The notes below the pieces were generated by a model. It ran no database searches. It worked only from the letters and a program-made list of their open reading frames with translations, and was not told the DNA's origin. From the NCBI GenBank assembly GCA_045639185.1, contig JAZUCO010000036.1, forward strand, positions 1-33,875: a DNA stretch of 33,875 bases, read 5' to 3'. This document shows, piece after piece, positions 19,101 through 25,344 of this stretch. The stretch comes from UBA1081 sp045639185. Lineage in GTDB: Bacteria; Bacillota; Clostridia; Oscillospirales; Acutalibacteraceae. Positions within the stretch are counted from its first letter, which is position 1; each line of letters starts with the position of its first letter. A program made the position numbers and the translations under genes.

Positions 19101-20527
19101 TCAGAATCAAGATTCTCTGAAACAGCAAGAATCTCACCGAAAGTCATATCTCTTTCAGCAGTTTTAAGGCATATTTTATTTGTGTTATCTTCAACAGTCT
19201 TTTCAAAAAGACTGTAAAGTGTGGAATCTGAGGGAATGGTGTATTTATGGTCTGTGTTGTTGAAACTCTTGAGCATTTTCAGATCATTATCTGAAACCAT
19301 TCTGAGTCCACCCAGTTTTTTGTTGGGATAAGATACCGCATCTTCAGCTATGGCAATGATAGAGTTCATCATAGTCTGAATTTCTTTTTCGGTGAACATA
19401 GATGTTCTGTAGCGGATTTTAATCTTTCGGTTTTTATCGTTCGTATTGAAAAAATGAATCTCCATAGGAACTGAAATTGCTTCACTATAATAAAGCACAG
19501 CTTCATATCCGTCAGCCGATTCAAGATCTTCATAATCCGCTCCTATGTCAAAAAGCTGATCATAACCTCTGCCGGTTAACAACTCCTTAATATCATTTTG
19601 CGAAAATCTCTGATGACGCAAAAGATTCATCTGTGAATCATCAATTTTTTGAGCATTCTCAAGAAAACTTTTTGACAGATCCAGATTTAACACAAGAGGC
19701 ACAATATTCATATAAAGTCCCACCGTGTTAAGTTCAGCCGGTGTTGTACGATTAAGTACAGGAACGCCCAGTGAAAAGTTTGTTATATCATATTTTTTAT
19801 GTATATAAGTTGCATAAACCGCATTCAGAAAACTACCTATAGACACATCACTAAAATCACAAACTCTTTTTATTTCCTCAAACAAAGCTTCAGGGAACAA
19901 CAAATCCATATCAGCAGCCTTGTAATTGAAGTTTTCGCTTGTTGAAGGGAAAATTTTAGTAACAGGATTTGTTTCAAATTCTTTGAGCCAAAAATTACGG
20001 TCAGTTAAATATCTTTTTGAATTTTTATATTTGATTTCACTACCGATATAATCTTCATAACTCTGATATGGAGGCATACTTTCTTCAGTTTTGTTAAGAT
20101 AACTTTCAATACGTTTTGCCATTACAAAAGCGCTGAAAGCATCGACTATTATATGATGTGCATTTACCATTATACCGGAAGAATTCGGAGTTCTGAAAAC
20201 AATACAGTTTACTAATCTCTGATTTATTTTTATTGGAGTTTTTAAGAACTTTCTGAAATAGTCAATAGCATCCTTCTGACTTTCACATTCAAAATAAGGA
20301 TACTCAGTATAGCTGAATTCACCCAGATCAGCTATAGGCTGTCCGTCTTTTTCTTTAATGTTGATAAGCAGACTTTCGTTATACTTAACCAATTTATTAA
20401 AAGCGTCATTGAGCTCTCTATAACTGTAAACCTGAGGAAATACCTGCAGTACACCTTGAGTCCATATACTATCATCAAAGTTTTTTGTATAAAATATTTT
20501 TTGAGAAGAGGTTAAATTAAACTCCAT
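16139..20527 (-). CDS. Nonribosomal peptide synthetase, C-A-T-E, serine-specific starter module
   Basis: First NRPS module, 1462 aa. Condensation domain about 1-420 with HHIIVDA at 124-130 (Asp129 present, the usual next Gly is Ala); adenylation about 435-930; carrier with IGGDSIKA (Ser978), the form typical before epimerases; epimerisation domain about 1028-1430 with HHFLIDLVSW (His1147, Asp1151), EGYGR at 1281 and RTVGWFTTCYPV. The code D628, V629, W632, H671, F701, S703, L729, V737, D738, K921 gives DVWHFSLVDK, so L-Ser is activated and made D. A C domain in a first module with no donor module implies an acyl starter, probably supplied by the divergent ligase and ACP. The C-terminus ELTEEEFNELKDLFDW is a donor docking helix for the next synthetase. 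The start has GGAGG seven bases before ATG. Confidence 0.93.
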   Translation of the reverse strand: MEFNLTSSQKIFYTKNFDDSIWTQGVLQVFPQVYSYRELNDAFNKLVKYNESLLINIKEKDGQPIADLGEFSYTEYPYFECESQKDAIDYFRKFLKTPIKINQRLVNCIVFRTPNSSGIMVNAHHIIVDAFSAFVMAKRIESYLNKTEESMPPYQSYEDYIGSEIKYKNSKRYLTDRNFWLKEFETNPVTKIFPSTSENFNYKAADMDLLFPEALFEEIKRVCDFSDVSIGSFLNAVYATYIHKKYDITNFSLGVPVLNRTTPAELNTVGLYMNIVPLVLNLDLSKSFLENAQKIDDSQMNLLRHQRFSQNDIKELLTGRGYDQLFDIGADYEDLESADGYEAVLYYSEAISVPMEIHFFNTNDKNRKIKIRYRTSMFTEKEIQTMMNSIIAIAEDAVSYPNKKLGGLRMVSDNDLKMLKSFNNTDHKYTIPSDSTLYSLFEKTVEDNTNKICLKTAERDMTFGEILAVSENLDSEIRNITDNKKSVIAVIAERSPEMYCAVYGIIRGGNAYLPIDPNYPSDRIEYILSNSNAAAVVCQEKFNHLAGKVPCINMTDFIKNTKKAENVLPCCADKNDTAYVIYTSGSTGNPKGAKVSHKSAVNRIMWMHDKYPLGAEDVILQKTPYTFDVSVWELFWWGMVGGSLAASRPDEHFLPDKILSETQKNKVTHIHFVPSVFEIFLNYLESHKDEIEKFSSVKYVFLSGEALSASLVQRFFRLYDFNKVTLHNLYGPTECAVDVTYYDCRPEDTDPIPIGKPIYNTQMHVVDKYMNLVPVGVQGELCIAGMNVGQGYLNNESLTNEKFIDNPFGDGKLYKTGDLGYWEEDGNIIFIGRNDFQVKIHGQRIELGEIENAVSSVEGITLSVAVVREDRQGRQFICVFYTGEEKSAKVIKENISGSLPKYMIPNVFVYLSEIPLTSSGKIDRKSLPFVDLENIETTSEYTAPETEREKVLSECISVVLGIEKMSMSDNFFDIGGDSIKAIYLVSELEEAGYEIHVADIMQNDTLLDIAASMKSTDAKAVYEQNEVNGFIPYSPIMRTFIKENGTIPKDFVHNCVIAADCDADTARKAFDVIVARHDMLRGTLSDNGIEIHSAAERDAYSFEQADIADTNEAINYLSRRSVEGDNLVNVVFCTTEEGNLIAITVHHFLIDLVSWEILMKDFKMAVEQIKKGEEITLPAKTASFIQWSEELDSYAKTIADEIRNYWKNIDSRLDSAMPLCSENDKENEAELYSHTFSKAFSDKIINDANTAYGTRANEILLTALGLAASRITNGSVGIIVEGYGRTELQKPISLDRTVGWFTTCYPVVFEKDADETESLTETKETMRRIPKTGIDYLLLREGFHKNTDIIFNYYRNEANDDENELVSFNSGTAGFSGKSSVDCSVINGILAVNVVVPKCRHEKNLAQRLTEEFVRYTEKLVSICTASDEVVKTRSDFSDSELTEEEFNELKDLFDWTDIDEE

Positions 20528-20574
20528 TATATTGCCTCCGGATATCTGTTTTGAATTCCAGTTACTCTATTTTA

Positions 20575-20604
20575 ATTATAGCTTATAATATCACTATAAG
20601 TCAA
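20575..20604 (-). promoter_or_regulatory. Promoter of the NRPS operon
   Basis: On the minus strand: -35 TTGACT (20599-20604), an 18-bp spacer, and a perfect -10 TATAAT (20575-20580). The spacer is almost filled by the inverted repeat CTTATA-N7-TATAAG (20582-20600), a possible operator. Confidence 0.75.
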
Positions 20605-20671
20605 GAACGAATAATATAATAAACATTTTATATAAGTAAAACTGAAATATTTAATAAGATTGAAAATGCAC

Positions 20672-20700
20672 TTGAAAAAAAAACTTTTGTGTGCTAAAAT
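20672..20700 (+). promoter_or_regulatory. Promoter of the acyl-AMP ligase and ACP operon
   Basis: -35 TTGAAA (20672-20677), a 17-bp spacer, and -10 TAAAAT (20695-20700) with TGC in front. It lies upstream of the ATG at 20736 and excludes the in-frame start at 20691. Confidence 0.72.
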
Positions 20701-20735
20701 GTAAATTAAATAAAATTACTATGAGGTTGAAAAAT

Positions 20736-22445
20736 ATGCAAAGAACACCCGGTATTTGGAGTAAACATCACGGAAAAGATAATTTTATATCTGAATATCC
20801 TGACTACTCTATGTTTGCAATGTTAAACGATGTTGCAAAAAAGCATCCTGACTATACAGCGTTGGAGTTTGAGGATAAGAAAATTTCTTTTTCCAAAATG
20901 ATCGAACAGATAGAATTGGTTGCAAAATCACTTTTAGCATCAGGAATAAAAAAAGGAGATTATGTTTCTGTTGTTGCGCCCAATACCCCTCAAGCATTAT
21001 GTATGGTGTATGCCATTAATCGCATTGGTGCCATTGCAAATATGATTCATCCCCTTCTTTCACCTGTAGAAACTCAATTACTTATCGAAAAAGTAGACAG
21101 CGTTGCTGTTCTTACATTTGATATTTTATATAACAAATTCCGCGATATTTCTTGGAACAACAAACGACCTCTTATGATTATCGGAAGCATCGCTGATGCA
21201 TTACCGTTCTATAAAAAATATCTCTACAAGATGATAAATAAATCAAATTTAGAGTATAACCCTGATCACAAAATAATAAAGTGGAACGATTTTTTAGCAA
21301 AAGGAAGAAAAAGTTCAATAGAATTACCACCTGATAACGGTAAAGGTGAAGATGTTGCCATCATTCTTTATAGTGGCGGTACTACAGGACTTCCCAAAGG
21401 CGTTATGCTTCAGAACTTTGCTTTCAATGCCATGGCTGTGCAATCCTCAGAAATTAAACCTTATGATACAAAAGATACTGCAGGCAAAAAAGTATTAGCC
21501 CTTATGCCGGTTTTCCATGGTTTCGGCTTAGCAATGTGCATTCACGTTATGTTATCTTTCGGATGTCACCTTGTGCTTGTTCCTAAATTTGACTATGTTG
21601 CCTGCGCAAAACTTATTTTCAAGAAAAAAATAAATTACATTTATGCTGTTCCCGCTCTGTTTGCCGCATTGGTAAGAACAGAAGAGATTGAAAAAAATGA
21701 TCTGTCATTCATTGAAATGATTGCTGTCGGTGGAGATAAATGCGATAACAAATTGCTCCAGAAAATGAACAAATACCTTGAAAAAGGCAACTGTAAGGCG
21801 CGCATTATGGATGCATATGGTCTCACAGAAAGTGTTTCCTGTGTATGTATCAACCCATTCTTCAATATGAAAGAAGGCAGCACAGGTATTCCTCTTGCTG
21901 ATAACAAATTCAAAATCGTTGCTTTAGGCACGCACGATGAAGTTCCTGCCGGAGTTGACGGAGAACTTTGTATAAATGGACCCACTCTTATGAAGGGTTA
22001 CTATAAAAACGAAGAGGAAACAGCACATGCACTTCAGCTTCATGATGACGGATTAGTATGGCTTCATACAGGAGATATCGGATGTCTTGATGAAGATGGC
22101 TATTTTTACTATCGTCAAAGAAGTTCACGTATGATTATTATAGCAGGCAACAATGTTTACCCCTCTCAGATTGAAAATGTAATCAATCAGTGCGATTCAG
22201 TAATCACATCATGTGTTATAGGTGTTTCAGCAAGAAGAGACAGCACACAGCGCATAGTAGCTGTTGTTCAACCTTCAGATATGGACGGAGACCTTGAAAA
22301 GATTCGTAAAGAAATTTTAGAAATCTGCGAAAAAAATGTAGCCGATTTTGCTATGCCCAAAGAAATCATTTTCAAAGCAGAGCTTCCCAAAACAGCTATG
22401 GGTAAAGTTAATTTCAAAGCACTCACAGAAGAATACAGTAAATAA
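20736..22445 (+). CDS. Acyl-AMP ligase (fatty acyl-CoA/ACP synthetase-like)
   Basis: ANL-superfamily adenylate-forming enzyme of 569 aa, which activates a carboxylic acid with ATP and passes it to a thiol. The ATP loop YSGGTTGLPKG lies at 212-222, then YGLTES at 361-366, HTGD near 444 and the C-terminal catalytic Lys557 in TAMGKVNFK. The sequence is closer to long-chain fatty acyl synthetases than to amino-acid adenylation domains. It has no fused carrier, but a free ACP gene follows 14 bases later. It therefore probably loads an acyl group onto that ACP to start NRPS assembly; the acyl chain cannot be read from sequence. The start is ATG 20736 with GAGGT upstream. The gene diverges from the NRPS operon. 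A CoA ligase role is the alternative. Confidence 0.88.
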   Translation: MQRTPGIWSKHHGKDNFISEYPDYSMFAMLNDVAKKHPDYTALEFEDKKISFSKMIEQIELVAKSLLASGIKKGDYVSVVAPNTPQALCMVYAINRIGAIANMIHPLLSPVETQLLIEKVDSVAVLTFDILYNKFRDISWNNKRPLMIIGSIADALPFYKKYLYKMINKSNLEYNPDHKIIKWNDFLAKGRKSSIELPPDNGKGEDVAIILYSGGTTGLPKGVMLQNFAFNAMAVQSSEIKPYDTKDTAGKKVLALMPVFHGFGLAMCIHVMLSFGCHLVLVPKFDYVACAKLIFKKKINYIYAVPALFAALVRTEEIEKNDLSFIEMIAVGGDKCDNKLLQKMNKYLEKGNCKARIMDAYGLTESVSCVCINPFFNMKEGSTGIPLADNKFKIVALGTHDEVPAGVDGELCINGPTLMKGYYKNEEETAHALQLHDDGLVWLHTGDIGCLDEDGYFYYRQRSSRMIIIAGNNVYPSQIENVINQCDSVITSCVIGVSARRDSTQRIVAVVQPSDMDGDLEKIRKEILEICEKNVADFAMPKEIIFKAELPKTAMGKVNFKALTEEYSK

Positions 22446-22459
22446 GAAAGAGGAATAAC

Positions 22460-22690
22460 ATGATTAACCGCATAGAAAAAATATTCACAGAAGTAACAGG
22501 ACTTACAAATGTCGAATTCACTGAAAAAACACGAATTGACAAAACACTTAATGTTTCTTCTCTTGCAAAAATCCAGCTTATCTGTGCTATTGAAGACGAA
22601 TTCGATATTGAAATTCCTAACTCACAGATTAAAAAATTCAAGACAGTTAAAGACGTAGTTGAGTTCATCGAGAAAAACATCGATAACTGA
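22460..22690 (+). CDS. Free-standing acyl carrier protein
   Basis: Acidic 76-aa carrier protein with the helix pattern of ACPs. The attachment site reads LNVSSLAKIQL instead of the usual GxDSL, so Ser34 is the expected phosphopantetheine site, while the nearly invariant Asp before it is Ser33. EDEFDIEIP, which follows helix II, is typical of ACPs. The ribosome site AGAGGAAT supports the ATG. It is co-transcribed with the ligase and ends in a strong terminator. Likely role: carry the acyl starter from the ligase to the condensation domain of the C-A-T-E synthetase. No phosphopantetheinyl transferase is encoded in the window, so a genomic one must act on it. Confidence 0.88.
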   Translation: MINRIEKIFTEVTGLTNVEFTEKTRIDKTLNVSSLAKIQLICAIEDEFDIEIPNSQIKKFKTVKDVVEFIEKNIDN

Positions 22691-22743
22691 TTTTGTTAAT
22701 CGATACTGTTTAATAGCACACTCACAAACAAAACATTCATTAA

Positions 22744-22779
22744 AAAACTCCGAGGTAAAAGCCTCGGAGTTTTGTTATT
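22744..22779 (+). terminator. Terminator of the ligase-ACP operon
   Basis: A 12-bp perfect stem AAAACTCCGAGG/CCTCGGAGTTTT with a 6-nt loop, followed by GTTATT. Confidence 0.85.
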
Positions 22780-22865
22780 CAATATTAAGAATATAACACT
22801 GTTTCCGCTGTTTGATATCTCAAAATTACCGAAAAATCAAGAGGTCATACATTTATCTGAAAAAC

Positions 22866-22903
22866 AGAAAAAAGCCTTGAAACATCAGGTGTTTCAAGGC
22901 TTT

Positions 22904-22904
<1 letters not shown>
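22866..22904 (-). terminator. Terminator of the tRNA-Ala gene
   Basis: A 15-bp stem (22870-22884 with 22890-22904) begins directly after the tRNA CCA end on the minus strand and is followed by a U-tract TTTTTT. Confidence 0.85.
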
Positions 22905-22979
<75 letters not shown>

Positions 22980-23017
22980 ATATTATTTAATTAAAAATTG
23001 CTTTTCACTTGCAATTA

Positions 23018-23046
23018 ATTATAATTCAACAAAACCTGTTTGTCAA
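23018..23046 (-). promoter_or_regulatory. Promoter of tRNA-Ala
   Basis: On the minus strand: -35 TTGACA (23041-23046), exactly 17 bp, and -10 TATAAT (23018-23023). It is a full consensus promoter, 39 bases before the tRNA. Confidence 0.88.
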
Positions 23047-23099
23047 TAGTGTTTTTCCGTGAAGGAATTTTCGAAAACTAAAAATTATCAATTTAGGGG

Positions 23100-23128
23100 T
23101 TGATTTTTTTTATAGTGTAATATATAAT
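23100..23128 (+). promoter_or_regulatory. Promoter of tRNA-Ser
   Basis: -35 TTGATT (23100-23105), a 17-bp spacer, and -10 TATAAT (23123-23128), 29 bases before the tRNA. Confidence 0.8.
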
Positions 23129-23157
23129 ATACAAGCGTCGAATGAATATGCACATAT

Positions 23158-23250
23158 GGAGAGTTGTCCGAGTTGGTCGAAGGAGCACGACTGGAAATCG
23201 TGTAAACCGCTAAAACGGTTTCGAGGGTTCGAATCCCTTGCTCTCCGCCA
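23158..23250 (+). tRNA. tRNA-Ser (anticodon GGA)
   Basis: 93-nt class II tRNA. The acceptor GGAGAGT pairs with GCTCTCC, with G73 and an encoded CCA. The anticodon stem CACGA/TCGTG has the loop CTGGAAA, so the anticodon is GGA. A long variable arm (ACCGCTAAAACGGT) is typical of Ser, and the T-loop is TTCGAAT. It has its own promoter and terminator. Confidence 0.96.
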
Positions 23251-23251
23251 G

Positions 23252-23287
23252 AAAACCGATACATTTATGTATCGGTTTTATTTTTTT
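23252..23287 (+). terminator. Terminator of tRNA-Ser
   Basis: Stem AAAACCGATACAT/ATGTATCGGTTTT directly after the CCA, followed by ATTTTTTT. Confidence 0.88.
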
Positions 23288-23456
23288 GTAAAAGCAAAGA
23301 ATTTGAAGCCTGAGAGGGTGAGGAGCGTGAAGAAAACAGCGATACTTGATACTATCAAAGTTACTGTTTATTCATCAAAGAAAAAGAAAGAAAAAAATTT
23401 CTTGTATTGAATTTCGGAAGTGAAAAACAGTTTACTCATCTCCGTCTCCACCAAGC
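23288..23456. other. Non-coding stretch ending in a copy of the tRNA-Ala 3' end
   Basis: No credible gene is seen here; the only open frame runs in from the tRNA and lacks a start with a ribosome site. At 23439-23454, TCTCCGTCTCCACCAA repeats the last 15 bases of tRNA-Ala plus one flanking base, in inverted orientation to the real tRNA (22903-22918). The rest of a tRNA is absent. It may be a tRNA remnant or an old recombination scar. Confidence 0.55.
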
Positions 23457-23491
23457 AAAGAAGCAGGTCACCTGACCTGCTTCTTTTTCTT
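23457..23491. terminator. Terminator between the tRNA region and the ECF gene
   Basis: A 14-bp stem AAAGAAGCAGGTCA/TGACCTGCTTCTTT with a 2-base centre. The tail TTCTTTTTCTT is on the plus strand, with a weaker U-tract on the minus strand, where it follows the ECF gene. Confidence 0.75.
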
Positions 23492-23496
23492 ATATT

Positions 23497-24006
23497 TTAC
23501 TGAAAATTGATTTTTGTTTTTTCAAAAACTTTAATAAGCAAGAAGCCGAGAATGAGTCCTGCTACACCCTGAATTGCGTTTGCTGGTATATTCACAAGTG
23601 AAGCTCCAAAGCCATACATTATGCCTTCAAAGAGGTAATAACCGAGAATCATTATGAGTTCAGCAACAAAACCGCTTATTATGCGTGAAGCTGAGCTTTT
23701 TATTCTCTTATTGAGAACTTTATATATGTACCATGCAGCAAGAGCCATAAGTCCTTTTATAGCAAAGGTTACGGGAGCATAAAATGCATATTCCGAAAAC
23801 AAATCTGCAAGTGCTGACCCTAAACCTGCCGCAAGAAATCCATATAAGGGTGAGAGCATCCAGCCTGCAACAAGCACAACGCTGTCACCTAAATTCATAT
23901 ATCCATTAAGCGGTGACGATATTTGTATAACCTTTGTTGCCACGTAGACAAGTGCGACAAACATTGCCGCCAGAACAATTTTTTGTGTTGTATTTTTAGT
24001 TTTCAT
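23497..24006 (-). CDS. ECF transporter S component (vitamin-binding membrane subunit)
   Basis: Integral membrane protein of 169 aa with five to six hydrophobic segments. It has the typical S-component signature: NLGDSVVLVAGWMLSPLYG followed by a Gly/Ala-rich AAGLGSALADLFS and YAPVTFAIKGLMAL. S components bind a vitamin and work with the shared EcfA/EcfT module, which is not in the window. Sequence alone does not give the ligand. Its divergent neighbour is a MocR regulator, and PdxR-type MocR proteins commonly control vitamin B6 transport, so pyridoxine or pyridoxal is the best guess. The start is ATG 24006 with AGAGGG six bases before it; the open frame runs 51 codons further upstream, through the divergent intergenic region and into the regulator gene, and is not the real start. 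Confidence 0.82.
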   Translation of the reverse strand: MKTKNTTQKIVLAAMFVALVYVATKVIQISSPLNGYMNLGDSVVLVAGWMLSPLYGFLAAGLGSALADLFSEYAFYAPVTFAIKGLMALAAWYIYKVLNKRIKSSASRIISGFVAELIMILGYYLFEGIMYGFGASLVNIPANAIQGVAGLILGFLLIKVFEKTKINFQ

Positions 24007-24040
24007 ACTAAACCCTCTTCCGAATTTATAAAAATTCCTC

Positions 24041-24069
24041 TTGAATCTGTTTTGAGAACAGTATACAAT
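24041..24069 (+). promoter_or_regulatory. Promoter of the MocR-type regulator, with an inner palindrome
   Basis: -35 TTGAAT (24041-24046), a 17-bp spacer, and -10 TACAAT (24064-24069). The spacer holds CTGTT-N5-AACAG (24047-24061), a perfect 5-bp inverted repeat that could be an autoregulatory site. Confidence 0.65.
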
Positions 24070-24119
24070 ATATCTGATGATATAAAAATAGTCAGAAAAG
24101 GAGATTTTTATATAACCAG

Positions 24120-25223
24120 ATGAAATACATAATTGATGAAAAATTATCAACTCCTGCATATCTGCAATTATATAATCAGTTGAGAAAAGATATTACTGAC
24201 GGTGTATATGCATTCGGAAGCAAACTCACCTCTAAACGCACCGTTGCTACTGAAACGGGTGTGAGCACAATTACCGTTGAACACGCATATGACCTTCTGC
24301 GTGACGAGGGCTATATTGAGTCTAAGGAAAGAAGCGGATATTTTGTTGTTTTTTGCTCCGAAGACGGATTTGTGCCCGTTACACAGAACAAATTCGATAT
24401 CTTTGCAGAAACTTCCCACATCATAGAAAGTGACGATGAATTTCCGTTTTCTGTTCTTGCAAAAACAATGAGAAAAGTTATTGGTATGATGGGTGAAGGA
24501 ATTCTTGTGCGCTCCCCTAATTCAGGCTGTATTGAGCTGAGAAAAGCAATTCAGATTTATCTTGCACAAAGCCGAGGAATCGTTGCTGATGTAAGCCAGA
24601 TTATCATTGGTTCAGGTTCAGAATATCTTTATAACCTGATTATTGATCTGCTTGGCAGAAATCTTACTTACGGCATTGAAAATCCGTCATATAACAAGAT
24701 TGAGCAGGTTTACACATTGTCAAACGTAAATATTCAGAAACTGACTCTTTCTCAGAACGGTATTGAAAGCTCTGCGCTGAAAAACTGCTCTGCAGATGTT
24801 CTGCACATATCTCCCTACAGAAGTTATCCCAGCGGTGTAACGGCATCTGCTTCAAAAAGGCACGAATACCTGAAATGGGCTGAAAAAGGTGAACGTTTTA
24901 TAATTGAAGATGATTTTGAATCGGAATTCTCCGTTTCAAAAAAGACAGAAGAAACGCTTTTCTGCCATTCTTCAAAGGATAATGTTATATATATGAACAC
25001 TTTTTCAAAAACGGTGTCATCATCCTTGCGCGTAGGATATATGGTTCTGCCGAAAAAACTTGCGAAAGAATTTGAAGAAAGACTCGGCTTTTATTCCTGC
25101 ACAGTACCTACATATATTCAGATTGTGCTTGCAGAACTTATTGCAAACGGTGACTTTGAACGACATATAAACCGTGTCCGCCGTAAAAAAAGAAAATATC
25201 TTACACAAAATAAGATTTTGTAA
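24120..25223 (+). CDS. MocR/PdxR-like GntR-family regulator, shortened at the C-terminus
   Basis: Transcription factor of 367 aa. A GntR winged helix (about 8-75; TSKRTVATETGVSTITVEHA is the helix-turn-helix) is fused to a class I aminotransferase-like domain. The PLP Lys297 lies in NTFSKTVSSSLRVGY, and IIEDDFESEF and SPYRSYPSG match the fold. MocR proteins are usually about 450-490 aa. This one stops after FERHINRVRRKKRK, so most of the small C-terminal subdomain, roughly 90-100 residues, is missing. No continuation is seen in the other frames before the next promoter at 25279. The ribosome site AAGGAG is unusually far (16 bases) from the ATG, and an in-frame stop prevents an earlier start. 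It is divergent from the ECF S component, its likely target. It may be a working short form or a decaying gene. Confidence 0.8.
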   Translation: MKYIIDEKLSTPAYLQLYNQLRKDITDGVYAFGSKLTSKRTVATETGVSTITVEHAYDLLRDEGYIESKERSGYFVVFCSEDGFVPVTQNKFDIFAETSHIIESDDEFPFSVLAKTMRKVIGMMGEGILVRSPNSGCIELRKAIQIYLAQSRGIVADVSQIIIGSGSEYLYNLIIDLLGRNLTYGIENPSYNKIEQVYTLSNVNIQKLTLSQNGIESSALKNCSADVLHISPYRSYPSGVTASASKRHEYLKWAEKGERFIIEDDFESEFSVSKKTEETLFCHSSKDNVIYMNTFSKTVSSSLRVGYMVLPKKLAKEFEERLGFYSCTVPTYIQIVLAELIANGDFERHINRVRRKKRKYLTQNKIL

Positions 25224-25278
25224 CAAAGCTCATCTGTATCAAAAAGTCAGAGTAATTATAAAATTCATTTTTTCTTAA

Positions 25279-25307
25279 TTGATATATTAATCCGAATATT
25301 ATATAAT
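25279..25307 (+). promoter_or_regulatory. Promoter of the PI-PLC-like gene
   Basis: -35 TTGATA (25279-25284), a 17-bp spacer, and -10 TATAAT (25302-25307). Confidence 0.78.
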
Positions 25308-25344
25308 TCTCGTATGCAAATTAAGCTATCGGAGAGAAAAATAA

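Noticed and set aside
23156..23410. Open frame running through tRNA-Ser
   Set aside because: It is a read-through of the tRNA and its terminator, with no ribosome site.
24007..24159. Longer ECF S-component start
   Set aside because: The extra residues cover the divergent promoter region and overlap the MocR gene; AGAGGG sits before ATG 24006.
25180..25278. Frameshift as the cause of the short MocR protein
   Set aside because: Neither alternative frame continues with recognisable MocR sequence before the next promoter, so a frameshift alone does not explain the loss.
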